Shown: one piece after another, positions 42,057 to 54,000 of the stretch
Layout: the number at the start of each line of letters is the position of its first letter
Numbering within the stretch: position 1 is the first letter of the stretch
Assembly (NCBI GenBank): GCA_030753015.1
Contig: JASMDC010000003.1
Span: 62,001 to 126,000, forward strand
Reading direction: 5' to 3'
DNA from: Candidatus Undinarchaeales archaeon
GTDB lineage: Archaea; SpSt-1190; JASMDC01
Length of the DNA: 64,000 nucleotides
Translations under genes and position numbers: made by a program
The notes under the pieces: model-generated
Database searches by the model: none
The model's input: the letters and a program-made list of their open reading frames with translations, nothing else
What the model was told of the DNA's origin: nothing

Positions 42057-45000
42057 TTAAGGGTGGAATCCTCGGTAGTCGAGGTCCTCTTCCTCCTCGG
42101 TCTTCTTTGCCTTGGCATCGGACGTCGAACCCTCGTCACCGGGGTGCAGCCCCTTCCCGGGTGTGCTCGGTCCTGACACTGCACCGGGGTGCAGCCCCCT
42201 GGCCGCATCGCTCAGCTCCTCCTTGGGCTCCTCTTTCTTGGGGGGAGGTGCGGCTTGTTGAGCCTGTGCCTGCATGGCCTGTCCCTGCCCCCAGCCGCCG
42301 GCCTGCCCGCCCCACTGAGCGTTGTTCGCAGGCGTGGCGCGCCACGCTCCGCTCTGGCCGTAATACCCGCCGCCGCCATAGTACTGGTTGGCCATGTAGT
42401 TTGCCTGCTGTTGCTGCTGCCACGCACCCTGGGTCGCGACGGGGACTGCCTTACCGGGGAAGAACCGCCGTTTGACGGCCAGGAAGAGAGCACCGATGAT
42501 GACGATGACCTCGATGAAGTCCTTGATATTGGCCAGCACGCCGATCTGCTCGAGCACCGACTCCTGCTCGACCGCCACAACGACCTTGCGGATGATGGTC
42601 TTGTTGGGCAGCCCGCGCGGGACGGCGTTGATGATGATCACGTGGCTCCCGGGGATATGTCCCTGGACATCCACCGAGAGCGGGAAGGTGGCGTTCACGT
42701 CGATGTTCACCTTGAGGCGCTTGGTCCATGCGAGACCGACCAAAGTGGAATCGCTCTCGATGGTGATGTCGAAAGCATCGCGCAGGGAGCCGGTGTTCTT
42801 CACGGTGAAGGATAGGAGCTTGGTCTGCTTTTCCACCATAACGAGGGTTGCCTCGCTCTCGATCTCCGCGTCACAGATGCAGTCGGCCGAGTTGCGGCAG
42901 TTCTCACCGATGCCGGGAGCGCACTTCCGGTTGATGCAGTCATCAGGGGTACAGTCGACACGGCAAGAATCGCACTCCGTCGCCAGCTCGCACTCACCGT
43001 CACCGCACCCGCCACGACAGGAGTTGGTCTCAGGATCGCACTTCTGATTCCCGGGGCACTCACAATCGACGCAGCATGTTCCTGAGGTCTCGTCAGGGCT
43101 GTCACAGTGCTTGTCGCCGCACGCAATCCGATAGCACCCAATCTCGTTGGATTCGGGGCGCTGCGCGTCGCAGGTGAATCCGGGCATGCATGAGCAGTCC
43201 TTGGGAGCGCTAGCACAGTTCTCGCCCATGGACGTGTCGCACACCCCGTTGTTGAGGCAGTCCTTGATAGAGCAGTCCTGGGGACATTGGCCGCACTCGT
43301 TCTGACACTTGCCGTCACCGCACTCGGCCTTGGCGCACTTCTGGGATTGGTCGCAGGTGTACCCTTTCTCGCACATGCCTTCGCAGAAGCAATCTCCACC
43401 GCCGCTGCTCCGCACCATGCACTCGCTGTCCCCGTCGCACACACCCGTCTCACATGCCGAGCCGCAATCGCTCGCCTCGTAGATGCACTGGCCGAGGATG
43501 CACCGGTCCACGGAGCAGGCGTTCCCATCGTCGCATCCGCAGTCCTCGGGGCAGGTGTTGCAGTCCTCAGTGGCCTCGCACACATTGTTGGGGCACTCGG
43601 CGGTACAGGCATTGGTGGGGTCAGTGGGGCAGGGGTCCTCTGAGTCGGGCATACCGTCCATATCGCGGTCGGGCAGACAGCGGTCATCAGCACAGATGTA
43701 GGTGAACTCGAAGGCGGTCTTGCATGCCTTGTTCGAATCGGTCATGTTCCCACACCGCACGCACCGGGCAGCGGGATCGCAGATGAGCCCCATCTCGGCG
43801 CAGGACACCTCGGTGCCGGGCGTGCACACCGAGATCTGGCACGAGAACTCGATGTGGACGTTCTGGTGGCACATGTCCGTGCAGTCCTTGTCACCTTGGC
43901 AGGGCTTGCATGCGTTCTTTGGATCGCGCGGGCAGGGGTCCTTGTCATCGGCGAACCCGTCGTTGTCGTAGTCGGGCGCGCACCCGTGTGCCCATGTGGT
44001 GGTGGGATCACAGGTCTCCGTTCCCTTGCACTGGCAGTCCTGGGGGCAGTCGTTGCAGTCCTCTCCCTCGTCGCACTTGCCGTTGCCACACAACATCTCG
44101 CACCGGCCACCCTTGCACCCGAAATCCGTGCCGTAGGTGAGCGTGCAGTTGACATCCGACACACAGTTCACGCATCCCTCCCGGGTACAGATCCCACCTT
44201 CGGCCTTGCAGTCCTGCTCCGGTTTGTCCTGGCAGATATAGTTGTTGCACGACTGGCCGCGATAGATGTTCTGCTCGCAGGTGTACGGGCAGTTCTCGTC
44301 CTTGAAGCACTTGGCGACCTTGCAACCGAGGGTCTGGAAGTCGCAGGCGTAGTTCGCACCGTACTGTGCCTGGCACTGCTCGGTAGAGATGCACTGGAGG
44401 CAGCCTGTGGGCAGCTGACAGATCTGGTTGGAGCCGCCTGTGGAGCAGTCCTGGATGTCGGCACCAAGGATCTCGCACTTGAAGTTCTGGCAGGTATAGT
44501 TGAGGAAGGAGTAACGCTGGCACTGGTCCTCGCAGTGGGTGTCGTCCAGGCACTCCACGCATCCGCGATCCGAGTTGCACTGGAAGAGGATCTCCGAGCA
44601 GTCCGAGGACACAGCCTCGCACAGCCCGGTGTGGCAGGTATAGTTGAGGAAGGTGCGGCTACCGCCGCCACCACATTGGTTGGAGCACGGCGGGCTCGTT
44701 GCCTGGCAGTCGCCCACCTCATTGCACGTACCGGGAGCGTTGCTGTCACAGCAGATACTGCCGAAGGAGTTACAGGTGAGCTCACCGGTAGCGAGGTTGC
44801 AGCCTACGTTCCCACCACAGTCGAGGCGCCCGCAGTCCTTTCCGGGGAAGAAACCGGGACGCGGCGAGATGCAGGTGCCCGCGCAACAGAACCCACGGGA
44901 GTTCTCCGTGACACAGGGTGCCTCGTCAGGGAAGCACTCGGGCTTGCACAGCCATTCCTTGAGCGGATCGTCCACGCAGATGGGCTTGGAAGCGTCACAG

Positions 45001-48000
45001 TTGCGCACCTGACCGTTGGGGCAGGTGACCGCCTTGCTGCACTTCTTGGTACCGGGGTCGCACACGCTGTTACCACCGCACTCGCAGTCCTTCTCGCACG
45101 ACTCGCCCTCCTCCTTCGTCTTCTTCTCGACGCACGAGCCCAGCACACAGCACTGGGAAGTGCAATGGATATCCGACGTGCACCCCGTCATGCACGTTCC
45201 CACGGTTGGATCGCATATGTAGGAACCACACGAGTCCTCAGTGGGGATGTCGTACTCGCCGAGCTTTGAGCACTGGGTGGTCCGGGTTCGCCCTTCGTTG
45301 CACACGTGCCGCTCGAAGGTATCGCACAGCCACTCGCTCTCGCGGCACGTCACCTTCCCACCATCGCACTGGTTGAGACCGCACCCCCCGCCGGGATTCC
45401 ATTGGGCGCTGGACATGGCCTCGCACCCGTTGCCGCAGCAGAAACCACTGGTCCCCAGGTGCTCGCAGGCAGCAGCGCCGAAGGCCGAGCATGAGGCGCA
45501 GCGGTCGAGGCCCGTCTGGCCATCGATGTCGATGCAGGGGAACTGTGTCTGGCAGTCGATACTGGAGGCGCACGCCGTTCGGCACTGGCCCACCGAGGGA
45601 TCGCACGTATAAGGAGAGCAGTCGCCAAGGCTCGAGAACGCCCCCACGTTGCTGCACTGGCCCCGGAGTGTAAGGTCCGGCGAGCACACGGGATCACCAT
45701 AGGTATCGCACACCCACGAGTCATCCTCGCACTTCACAGCACCGTTGCAGTCCTGTTCACCGCAGCGGTTGGCGGGAGTCCACTCCGCTACGGGCGGTGC
45801 GTTGCAGGCATCGCCGCAGCAGAAGCCCGTCTTCCCGCCGAGGTCGCACACGGACGCCTCGTGGCCCGTGCAGGTGTCACAGGTCTCGGGGACACCATCT
45901 GTAGTGAGGTCGATGCAGGAATATGATGTGAGACAATGGTCGTTGGACACGCATGTGGTCCGACACTTACCTGTCGTGCCGTCGCACTTGTAGGGCACGC
46001 AGTTAGCGGCCTGGCCCGTGTTGAAGATGCCGGTCTGGGTGCAGGTGGAGGACTGGTCCTGGAAGCACTTGTACTGACCGGCGGTATTGCACTTCCAGTC
46101 ACCTGCGATGCACTTGACCTCTCCGTCGCACGGATTCTCACCGCACTCCGCCTCGGGGAACCATGAGAGATAGAGCATCCCCTTGCATGTTCCACCGCAG
46201 CAGTAACCCGAGAGGATATCCTCCTGGCACTTCCTCGATCCGTGCTTGTTGCATGTGGAGCACTTATCGAGCCGGCCGTTCCCATCGGTGTCGATGCACG
46301 TCAGTCCCGACTGGCAGTCGGCGTCTGAGATACAGAGCGCCCCTTCACCAGCCAGGTCCGTGCAAAGATGGGTGTTACGGTCACAGAATCCCGCCTCGCA
46401 CTCGCAGTCCTTGTTGCACGACTGACCACTGGGGAGCTTGGAGGAGTAGCACTTGTTGTTGCAGCACTCGCCCTCGCCCGCCACTGTGTAGCAGAGGCTT
46501 CCCTGAGCCATGCCCTCACACGAGTTGCAGGTGTCCACCTGCCCGTTGACGTCGCTGTCACGGCAGATCGGAGTACAGTGGTTGCCAACGCAGCATACGC
46601 CCGTCGTACCCTGTGTGTCGATGATCTTGTTACCATTGTCCTCAGCAGCGTCGCAGGTGCCGCACCGCCACCCATTGTTACCGGTCTTGTCAACGCAGTA
46701 ACCGGACTGACACTGATTGCCGTGCGTACAAGGCTGCCCGTCCACGTATTTACATGTACGCGGATTACCAGCGCACTTCATGTTGGTTGCGCACTCGCAG
46801 TCATTACCGCAGGGCTCGGTTACCCCCTTCCACCCCACGTTGCACAAGTTCGAGCAGCACTGCTTGATGACGCCGTTCTCATCGAGACAGCCCACGCCGT
46901 CCACGACGCAGTTCCCGCAGGTGTAGGCGCCGCTGGACACGCACTGGCCAGAAGAGCACAAGGCTGCTGAAGTACAGGTCTCGCCTGCTGAGAGCTTGCA
47001 CAGCCCGTTGTGGCACTCCGTGCCCACGTTGCACTCGCAATCACGCTGACACGGTGAGTTGATGGGTTTGGCGTAGATGCACTGGTTGTTGCAGCACCAG
47101 CCCTGGGCGAGCACATCGGTGGAGCAGGGGGTCTTTGCTAACATCCCCATACAGGTACCGCACGTACCGTCCACGCACACCTTGCTGGCGCAATCGCGGC
47201 CCGACTCGCACCCCTGGCCGTTGATCTTCTTACAGGTGTCAACGTTCGGTCCACCGTAGGTGTCGACGCACGTGAAACGGGTCTGGTCGCATACACAGTC
47301 CTTGCCGCACGGTGCGTTGAGCCCGCCCTTCTCGGGCGGGGTGATGCAGGTGGACGTGCAGCACTCACCCTGGATACCGGCCCCTTCATAGCATGTGTTG
47401 CCCTCGGTGCACGTCATGGCGCATTGGGTTGTGCCCGCATCGCAGATCTTGGCGCAGCAGGTGTCCCACGCCCAGGAGTTCCCGCATACCGAACCATCGA
47501 TACCCGCGGTGATCTTGCACGACATGCCGACAGCAGCCTGGTCGCACTGCCCGTTGGAGAGGCATACGCCGGAGGTGCAGTCAGTGCTCAGTGTGCACGT
47601 TTGGGCCTTCTTGAGCTTGCACTTCTTACCGATGCCCGTTTCGGTGCAGGCGAAGTTCTGGTGGCACTCGCAATAGCTGTCGCACGGTCCATCGAGCGCC
47701 TGCGGTGCCGCGCACTCGCCCCCGCAGCACCAACCGTCCGAGATGGTGATCGTCTTGCAGGCAGTGAAGTCATCGGTGTTGCACGTTCCGCAGATGCTCT
47801 CACCGGGGGCGCCCACGCACAGCCCCGTACCGCACTGATCGCCCGATGTGCAGGGCTGTCCGGCTGCCTTCTTGCATACAGCGCCGATGCATTCCATGTT
47901 CGATCCGCATTGGCACGTGAAGGTACAACCCTCTCCAAGGCCCTTGGGAGCCGTGCAGATGTTGTTGCAGCACTTACCAGAGGTGACGGTCGTGCTAGCG

Positions 48001-51000
48001 CACGAGGTGAAGTCCACGATGCCGGTGCAGGTGCGGCACGTGCCTGCGACGCACTGGCCAACGGCGCATTCGCCCGCGGTGACGCACGCCTGCCCGGCCT
48101 TCTTCTTGCATCGGTTGTCCTTGCATGTGAAGGTGGGATCGCAGTTGCAGTCGACCGTGCATCCCTCGTCCTGCCCCTTGTGCCGGTTGCATCCGCCGGA
48201 GCAGCAATAGCCGTCGTCAACGGTACCGGTCTTGCACTGGGTGTCGACGCTCTTGCCCCCACAAGAGCCGCACACGTAGTTACCACCAGCGGTCTGTTGG
48301 ACACACACGTCGCTAGCGCACTGGTCACCTGATATGCACGCCTCTCCGTTCTTCCGCTTACATTGGAATCCGGTACAGAGGAACTGATCCTTGCACTGGC
48401 AGTCCTCGGTGCAAGCGTCCCCCAGTTCGCCGGGTGAGACGCACTCGTCCGCGCAGCACCAGCCGTTGGCCACCGCCTGGGTGTCGCAGGCGTTCGTCTT
48501 GCCCTTCCCTACGCAGGTCCCGCACACATCGTTAACGCATACGCTGCTGGAGCAGTCCTCACCATGGATGCAGTTCTGACTGTTTTTGAGCTTGCAGAGC
48601 AGTCCCGTGCAGGAGTACTGGTCCTGGCACTGACAGTCGGCACCACATCCGGCGTCGAGCGCGCCGTGGGTCACGCATGCGCCCTCACAGCACCAGCCGT
48701 CGAGGATGGTGGCGGTCTTGCACTGGGATGAAATTGCCTTGCCGGCGCATGTACCACACGTACCGGCCACGCACACACCACTTGAGCACTCGGCCCCACT
48801 CGTGCATGTCTGGCCGTCCTTGAGCTTGCACTTATCACCTCCAGCATCATCGGTGCACGCCAGCGTGTTCTTGCATTGGCAGCTCTTGACGCAGGCCGCG
48901 TCAAGGAGCAGGAGTTCTCCAGGAGTGTAACAGGCGTCGGCGCAGCAGGATCCCTGTGTACCTTGGTTCTCGTAGCACACATGGTCCTCGACGCAGGTAG
49001 TCGTAGAGCATAGGTTGAGCCCTACGTCACAGATGGCATTACAGCAAACTGATCCGCACACTGTCCCGATGTTGGCACCGGCGATCTTGCAGATGTCGCC
49101 CGTGTCGTCAGGTCCACAGGTGCTATCGGTCCGGCATATACCGCTGGCGCACTGCCCGCTGTCCGTGCAGCTCTGGCCGTCGTTCTTCTTGCATTTGTTG
49201 CCCGCGCACTGCATACCCACCTTGCACTCGCAGTTCTGGACGCAGTCCTCTCCCGTCTCCTTCGGGCTGACGCAAGCACCGGCACAGCACCAGCCGTCGG
49301 AGAACGTCGGTGTCATGCACCCCGTGCTGATGTCGGTCTTTCCCACACAAGTACCGCATATGCCGCTCACGCAGGCGCCCGAGGCGCACGCGGTGCCGTT
49401 CGTGCATCCCTGGCCTGCCGCCATTCGACACTTGTTGTCCGTGGCTACGGCGCACTCCAGGTTCGCACCGCACTCGCAGTGCTCTTCACAGTCCTTCTCA
49501 TACCCCTTGCGGTCGGTCGTGAGGAAGCACTGGTCGGCGCAGCAGCTCCCGTACTTCTTAACACCGCTCACCAGCTTCATGCAGGCGTGTCCTAGGCCGC
49601 ATTCGTTGCATACATCGCTGTCGGAATCGCAGTACCCGTTACAGCACTCATCGTGGCAGACGAGCCCGTCGATGTTCGTGTCGACCTTGCAGAGGTCGCC
49701 CTGGCCCGAGTTCGTGGCGCAGGCGGCTCCACCGGCAGAGCACACCTTCGAGTCACAATCCGTGCTCTGGGAACAGGTCTGGCCTCCGGTGAGCTTGCAC
49801 AGTCCTATACCGAACGAACAGCTTAGCTCGGTATCGCCCTGGCAGTTGCAGTTGCCGGTACATACGCCGTTGAGGGGGACCGCGTCGACGCACTCGCCGT
49901 TGCAGCACCACCCGCTCTGCGTGTTGCCGGACTGGCACGACACCTTGTCCTGGGTGCACTCTTCGCACAGGCCGTCCACGCATATGTTCGTACCGCACTG
50001 GTTCCCCTGGGTGCAGGGCTGGCCGCTCTTGGTCTTGCATATTCCACCCGTGCACTCGAGCTGGGCCGTCTCATCGCACTCACAGGTCACCTGGCACACC
50101 TGGCCAAGGGGCTGCTTCTCCGCCTGGCGGATGCAATTGTTGTTGCAGCACTTCCCCTGCTGCCCGCCCTGGCCGCCGTCGCTCTCGTAGCAGGTGGCAC
50201 CCGCGTTCGCGCAATTTGCACCGCAGGTGTAGGGCGTGGTTCCCGTGTTGCAGGTGTTGGCGCAGCAGACATCGTTGCACACCGATCCTGCGTGAGTCCC
50301 TCCGAGCATGCACTTGGATCCCGTCGTGGGCGTCCCGCATTTGCCCGCCGCGTCGCAGAGCTCTGAGGAACATTGGGCGCTGTCCGTGCAGGTCTGGTCG
50401 TTCTTCAGTTTGCAGAGCTTGTTCCCTTCGGCCCCGACGCACTGCATCGTGGTCTCGCAGTGACAGTCCGAGGTGCATTGTGCGTCCAGCCCCTGCGGTG
50501 CCACGCACTGGACCCCGCAGCACCAGCCGTCGTCCACGCCATCACGGCTACATGTCGTGAAGTCGCTCCCCCCGCAAGCGCCGCACATCCCGTCCACACA
50601 CACACCGCTAACGCACTGGTCCCAGGAGGTGCAGGTCTGGCCGTCGACCTTCTTGCACTTCTTGTTCCCGACGGCCCCCGCGCACAGGTAGTTGTTCAGG
50701 CAGTGGCAGTCGGCGGTGCACGAACCGTCCAGACTCTTGGGCTCCACGCACTCAGCACCGCAGCACCAGCCCGTGAGGGCCCCTGCGCTGCACTCCTTCT
50801 TGGTGGTCCCGGCCCCGCATGTTCCGCACTTGTAGCTGTCCTGCGTCATCTCGATGCACACGCTGCTGGCACATTGGTTGCCCGCGGAACAGGTCCGGTC
50901 GTCCTTCAGCTTGCACGCAAGGAGCGTGCACACGAAATCACCCTTGCACTGACAGTCTGCGGCACAGATGCCGTCGAGCCCCTTACGCTCGTCTTCCGTG

Positions 51001-54000
51001 TAGCATCCCGTTTGGCAGCAGATGCCCGGGGTTCCGGAGCCCTCATAGCACTCCACCCAGACGTTGTTGCATGTATTGACGCAGGCCTTCGTCGCACCGA
51101 AGCAGAAGTTGGGCATCCCGCAGCATTGACCGCCGCAGGCCGTTCCCTTGGTACCGGGGTACTGGACGTAACACTTTGATGGGGATGTGAGCCCGCCGTT
51201 GCACACCTGGGGGTCCACGGCGCAGATGCTGTTGGCACAGTCCAGGCTCTTCTCGCAGGCCTGAGTCTCCTTGAGCTTGCAGAAGCCCTCGGTGCATTGA
51301 AAGGTCTCCTCACAGTAGCAGTCACTGACGCACGCCGCTCCTAGCCCTTGGCGTACCCGACAAGCATTATCGCAGCACAAACCGTTGAATCCGTCGCCCT
51401 CACATGCCACGCCAGCGTTCCCGGCGGTACATGCACCGCATTTATAGGTGCCGCCATCGCTGACGCAAAGGCCGGAGGAACACTGGGACCAGGAGGAACA
51501 GGTCCGACCGTTCTTGTACAGGCACTTGTTCCCCGTGCACGAGTACTCGGTCTTGCACTGACAGCCAGCGTTGCATGCATCGAACAGCCCACCCCGCTCA
51601 TCGAGCGTGAAACACTCGTTCTGGCAACATACTCCCTCTGTGCCGGCACCTTCGTAGCAGGTCGCACCGACCACCCCGCAGAGCACGACGCACTGGTCGT
51701 TGATGCAGAACGAAGGCAGCCCGCAACACTTATCCTGGCACACGGTCCCCTTTGTGGGATCGTCCATGAAACACTGGTTCGGACTGACCAGCGCCCCGTT
51801 GCACACGCCATCAAGGCTGCATAGCTTCTGGGAACAGTCGTCGCTCTGCGTGCAGCTCTGGCCCTCCTTGAGCTTGCACTTCTTCCCCGCCCCCGTGTCC
51901 GTGCAGCCGAAGGCCTCGCCGCAGTTGCAGTTCTGGGCACAAGCACCGTCCTGGCTGACCGGGGCAGTGCAGGCGCCGGTACAGCACCAACCGGTGACGC
52001 CATCAGCGGTGCAGTTGAAGCTCGTGTCCTTCCCGGCACAGCCTCCGCACACGTAGGCGCCGCCCGCTGTCCCCATGACGCACTCGCCGCTGGCGCACTG
52101 GGACCAGGTGGTGCAGGCCTCCCCGTCCTCCTTCTTGCACTTGTTCCCCGCGCACTGGAGCCCATCCTCGCATTCGCAGTGGTCCGTGCAGTCCTCGTCG
52201 AGTCCCAGGGGTGTGACACACTGGTTGAGGCAGCACCAGCCTGTGGCGGTCTCCGATTTACATGCATAGGTCAGGTCCTTCCCATCACAAGTGCCGCAGG
52301 TGTAATCGCCACCAGGTGTAGCCTGGACACACGCACCGCTGGCACACTCCGACCAGACCGTGCACGGGCCGCCCACCTCCTTCTTGCACTTCTTGTTGTT
52401 CTCCGGACCCGTGCATATTAGGCCTCCCGTGCACTGGCATGTAACCGTGCAGGACTCGCCGGAAGGCAACCGCTCAACGTCACGGACACACCCGTCGTTG
52501 CAGCACTTACCTTCTTGGCCGCCCTGGGAGCCCACGGTCTTGTAGCAGGTCGCTCCTCCGATAGCGCAGCCCGTCCCGCAGGTGTCGGGATCGGTGCTAG
52601 TGTCGCAGATTGTGGCACAACAGGCGTCAGCGCACACGGTCCCCGAGGGATTGCCCGTGAGCATGCACTTGGAGCCCGTGGCAGGGGTACTGCAGAGGCC
52701 GCTCGCGTCGCAGAGACCTGAAGAGCACTGACCGCTATCAGTGCAGGCCTGTCCGTTGACCTTTCTGCAGGTCCTGCTACCTTCCTCTCCGGCGCATTCG
52801 GTGTTCTCGACGCACTGGCAGTCGGCTGTGCAGGCCGTGCCCACGTCGCCAGGGATTGAACAGGCGTTTGCGCAGCACCGCCCGTCAGCTATCCCATTGG
52901 CGATACAGGCTGTCCCGTCATTCCCTGTGCACGATCCGCAGGTGTCGTCCACACAAACACTGTTGGCGCATTCGGACCAGGTCGTGCAATCCTGACCGTC
53001 CACCCGCTTACACTTGGTGCCCGAACACTCGAAGTTTGCCAGGCAATGGCAGTCCTGCGTGCATCCACTATCGAGACCCGCGGGGGCGATACACTGGTCA
53101 TTACAGCACAATCCAATGATGCCCTCGGCCTTGCAGGCGAAGGTCGCGTCCTTGGCCTGACATGAGCCGCATACGTAATTACCACCGGCGGTCTGTTGGA
53201 CGCACACGACGCTGGCACACTCGTCCCAGGCGGTGCAGGGTTCACCTGCAGCAAGGCGGCACGTCTTGCTACCCTCCGGGCCACCGCATGCGAGCCCGTC
53301 CTGGCACTCGCAGGTCTCGGTGCATGAAGTGCCCGCGGCCTTTCTCTCAGCTTCTCGGACGCACTGGTCATTGCAGCATGCGCCCTGCTGACCTCCCTGT
53401 CCTCCGGCAGTCTCGTAGCAGGTCTCTCCAGCGGAGGCGCAGGCGGTATCGCAGGTGTCGGGTTCGGTTCCCGTGTCGCAGATGTTGCTGCAGCACGCTT
53501 CGTTGCACACTGATCCGGTCGGATTCCCAGAGAGCAGGCAAGCGGCTCCGGTAGCGGGCGTCCCACAGAGGCCTGTGGCAGCACAGAGCTTCGAAGCGCA
53601 TTGACCGCTATCGGTGCACGTCTGTCCCGCCTCCTTCTTACAGCCATCGGTAGTGCACTGCAGGTTGGTATTGCACTTGCATGCCACGCCCCCGCAGTCA
53701 CCGTCAAGGGCGAGAGGGGCGAAACACGTGTTCTGGCAACACCATCCGTCGGCCACACCTTCCTTGGTGCAGGCCGTGAGGTCGTCCTGGTCGGCACAGG
53801 TGCCACAGGCGCCGTCCACGCACACGCCGCTAGCGCACTCAGTCCCGACCGTACAGGTCTGCTCATTGGCCTTCAGACACTTCTTTGAACCTTCTTCCCC
53901 AACGCAGTCCAGGTTCGCCTGACAGTGGCAGTCTAGTGTACAGGATCCTTCCGCCGCTACGAGGACGATACATTCGTCATTGCATAGGGAATAGCCATCC

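Noticed and set aside
43854-45269. A 471-residue plus-strand open frame inside the giant gene
   Set aside because: It is antisense to the Cys-rich repeats. TGC/TGT-rich coding on one strand yields few stops in this register on the other, and the translation is Val/Ala/Leu/Arg-biased with no domain.
49015-50190. A 391-residue plus-strand open frame rich in His, Pro, Ser and Gln
   Set aside because: Antisense of the Cys-rich modules; its own repeats follow exactly from the sense repeats.
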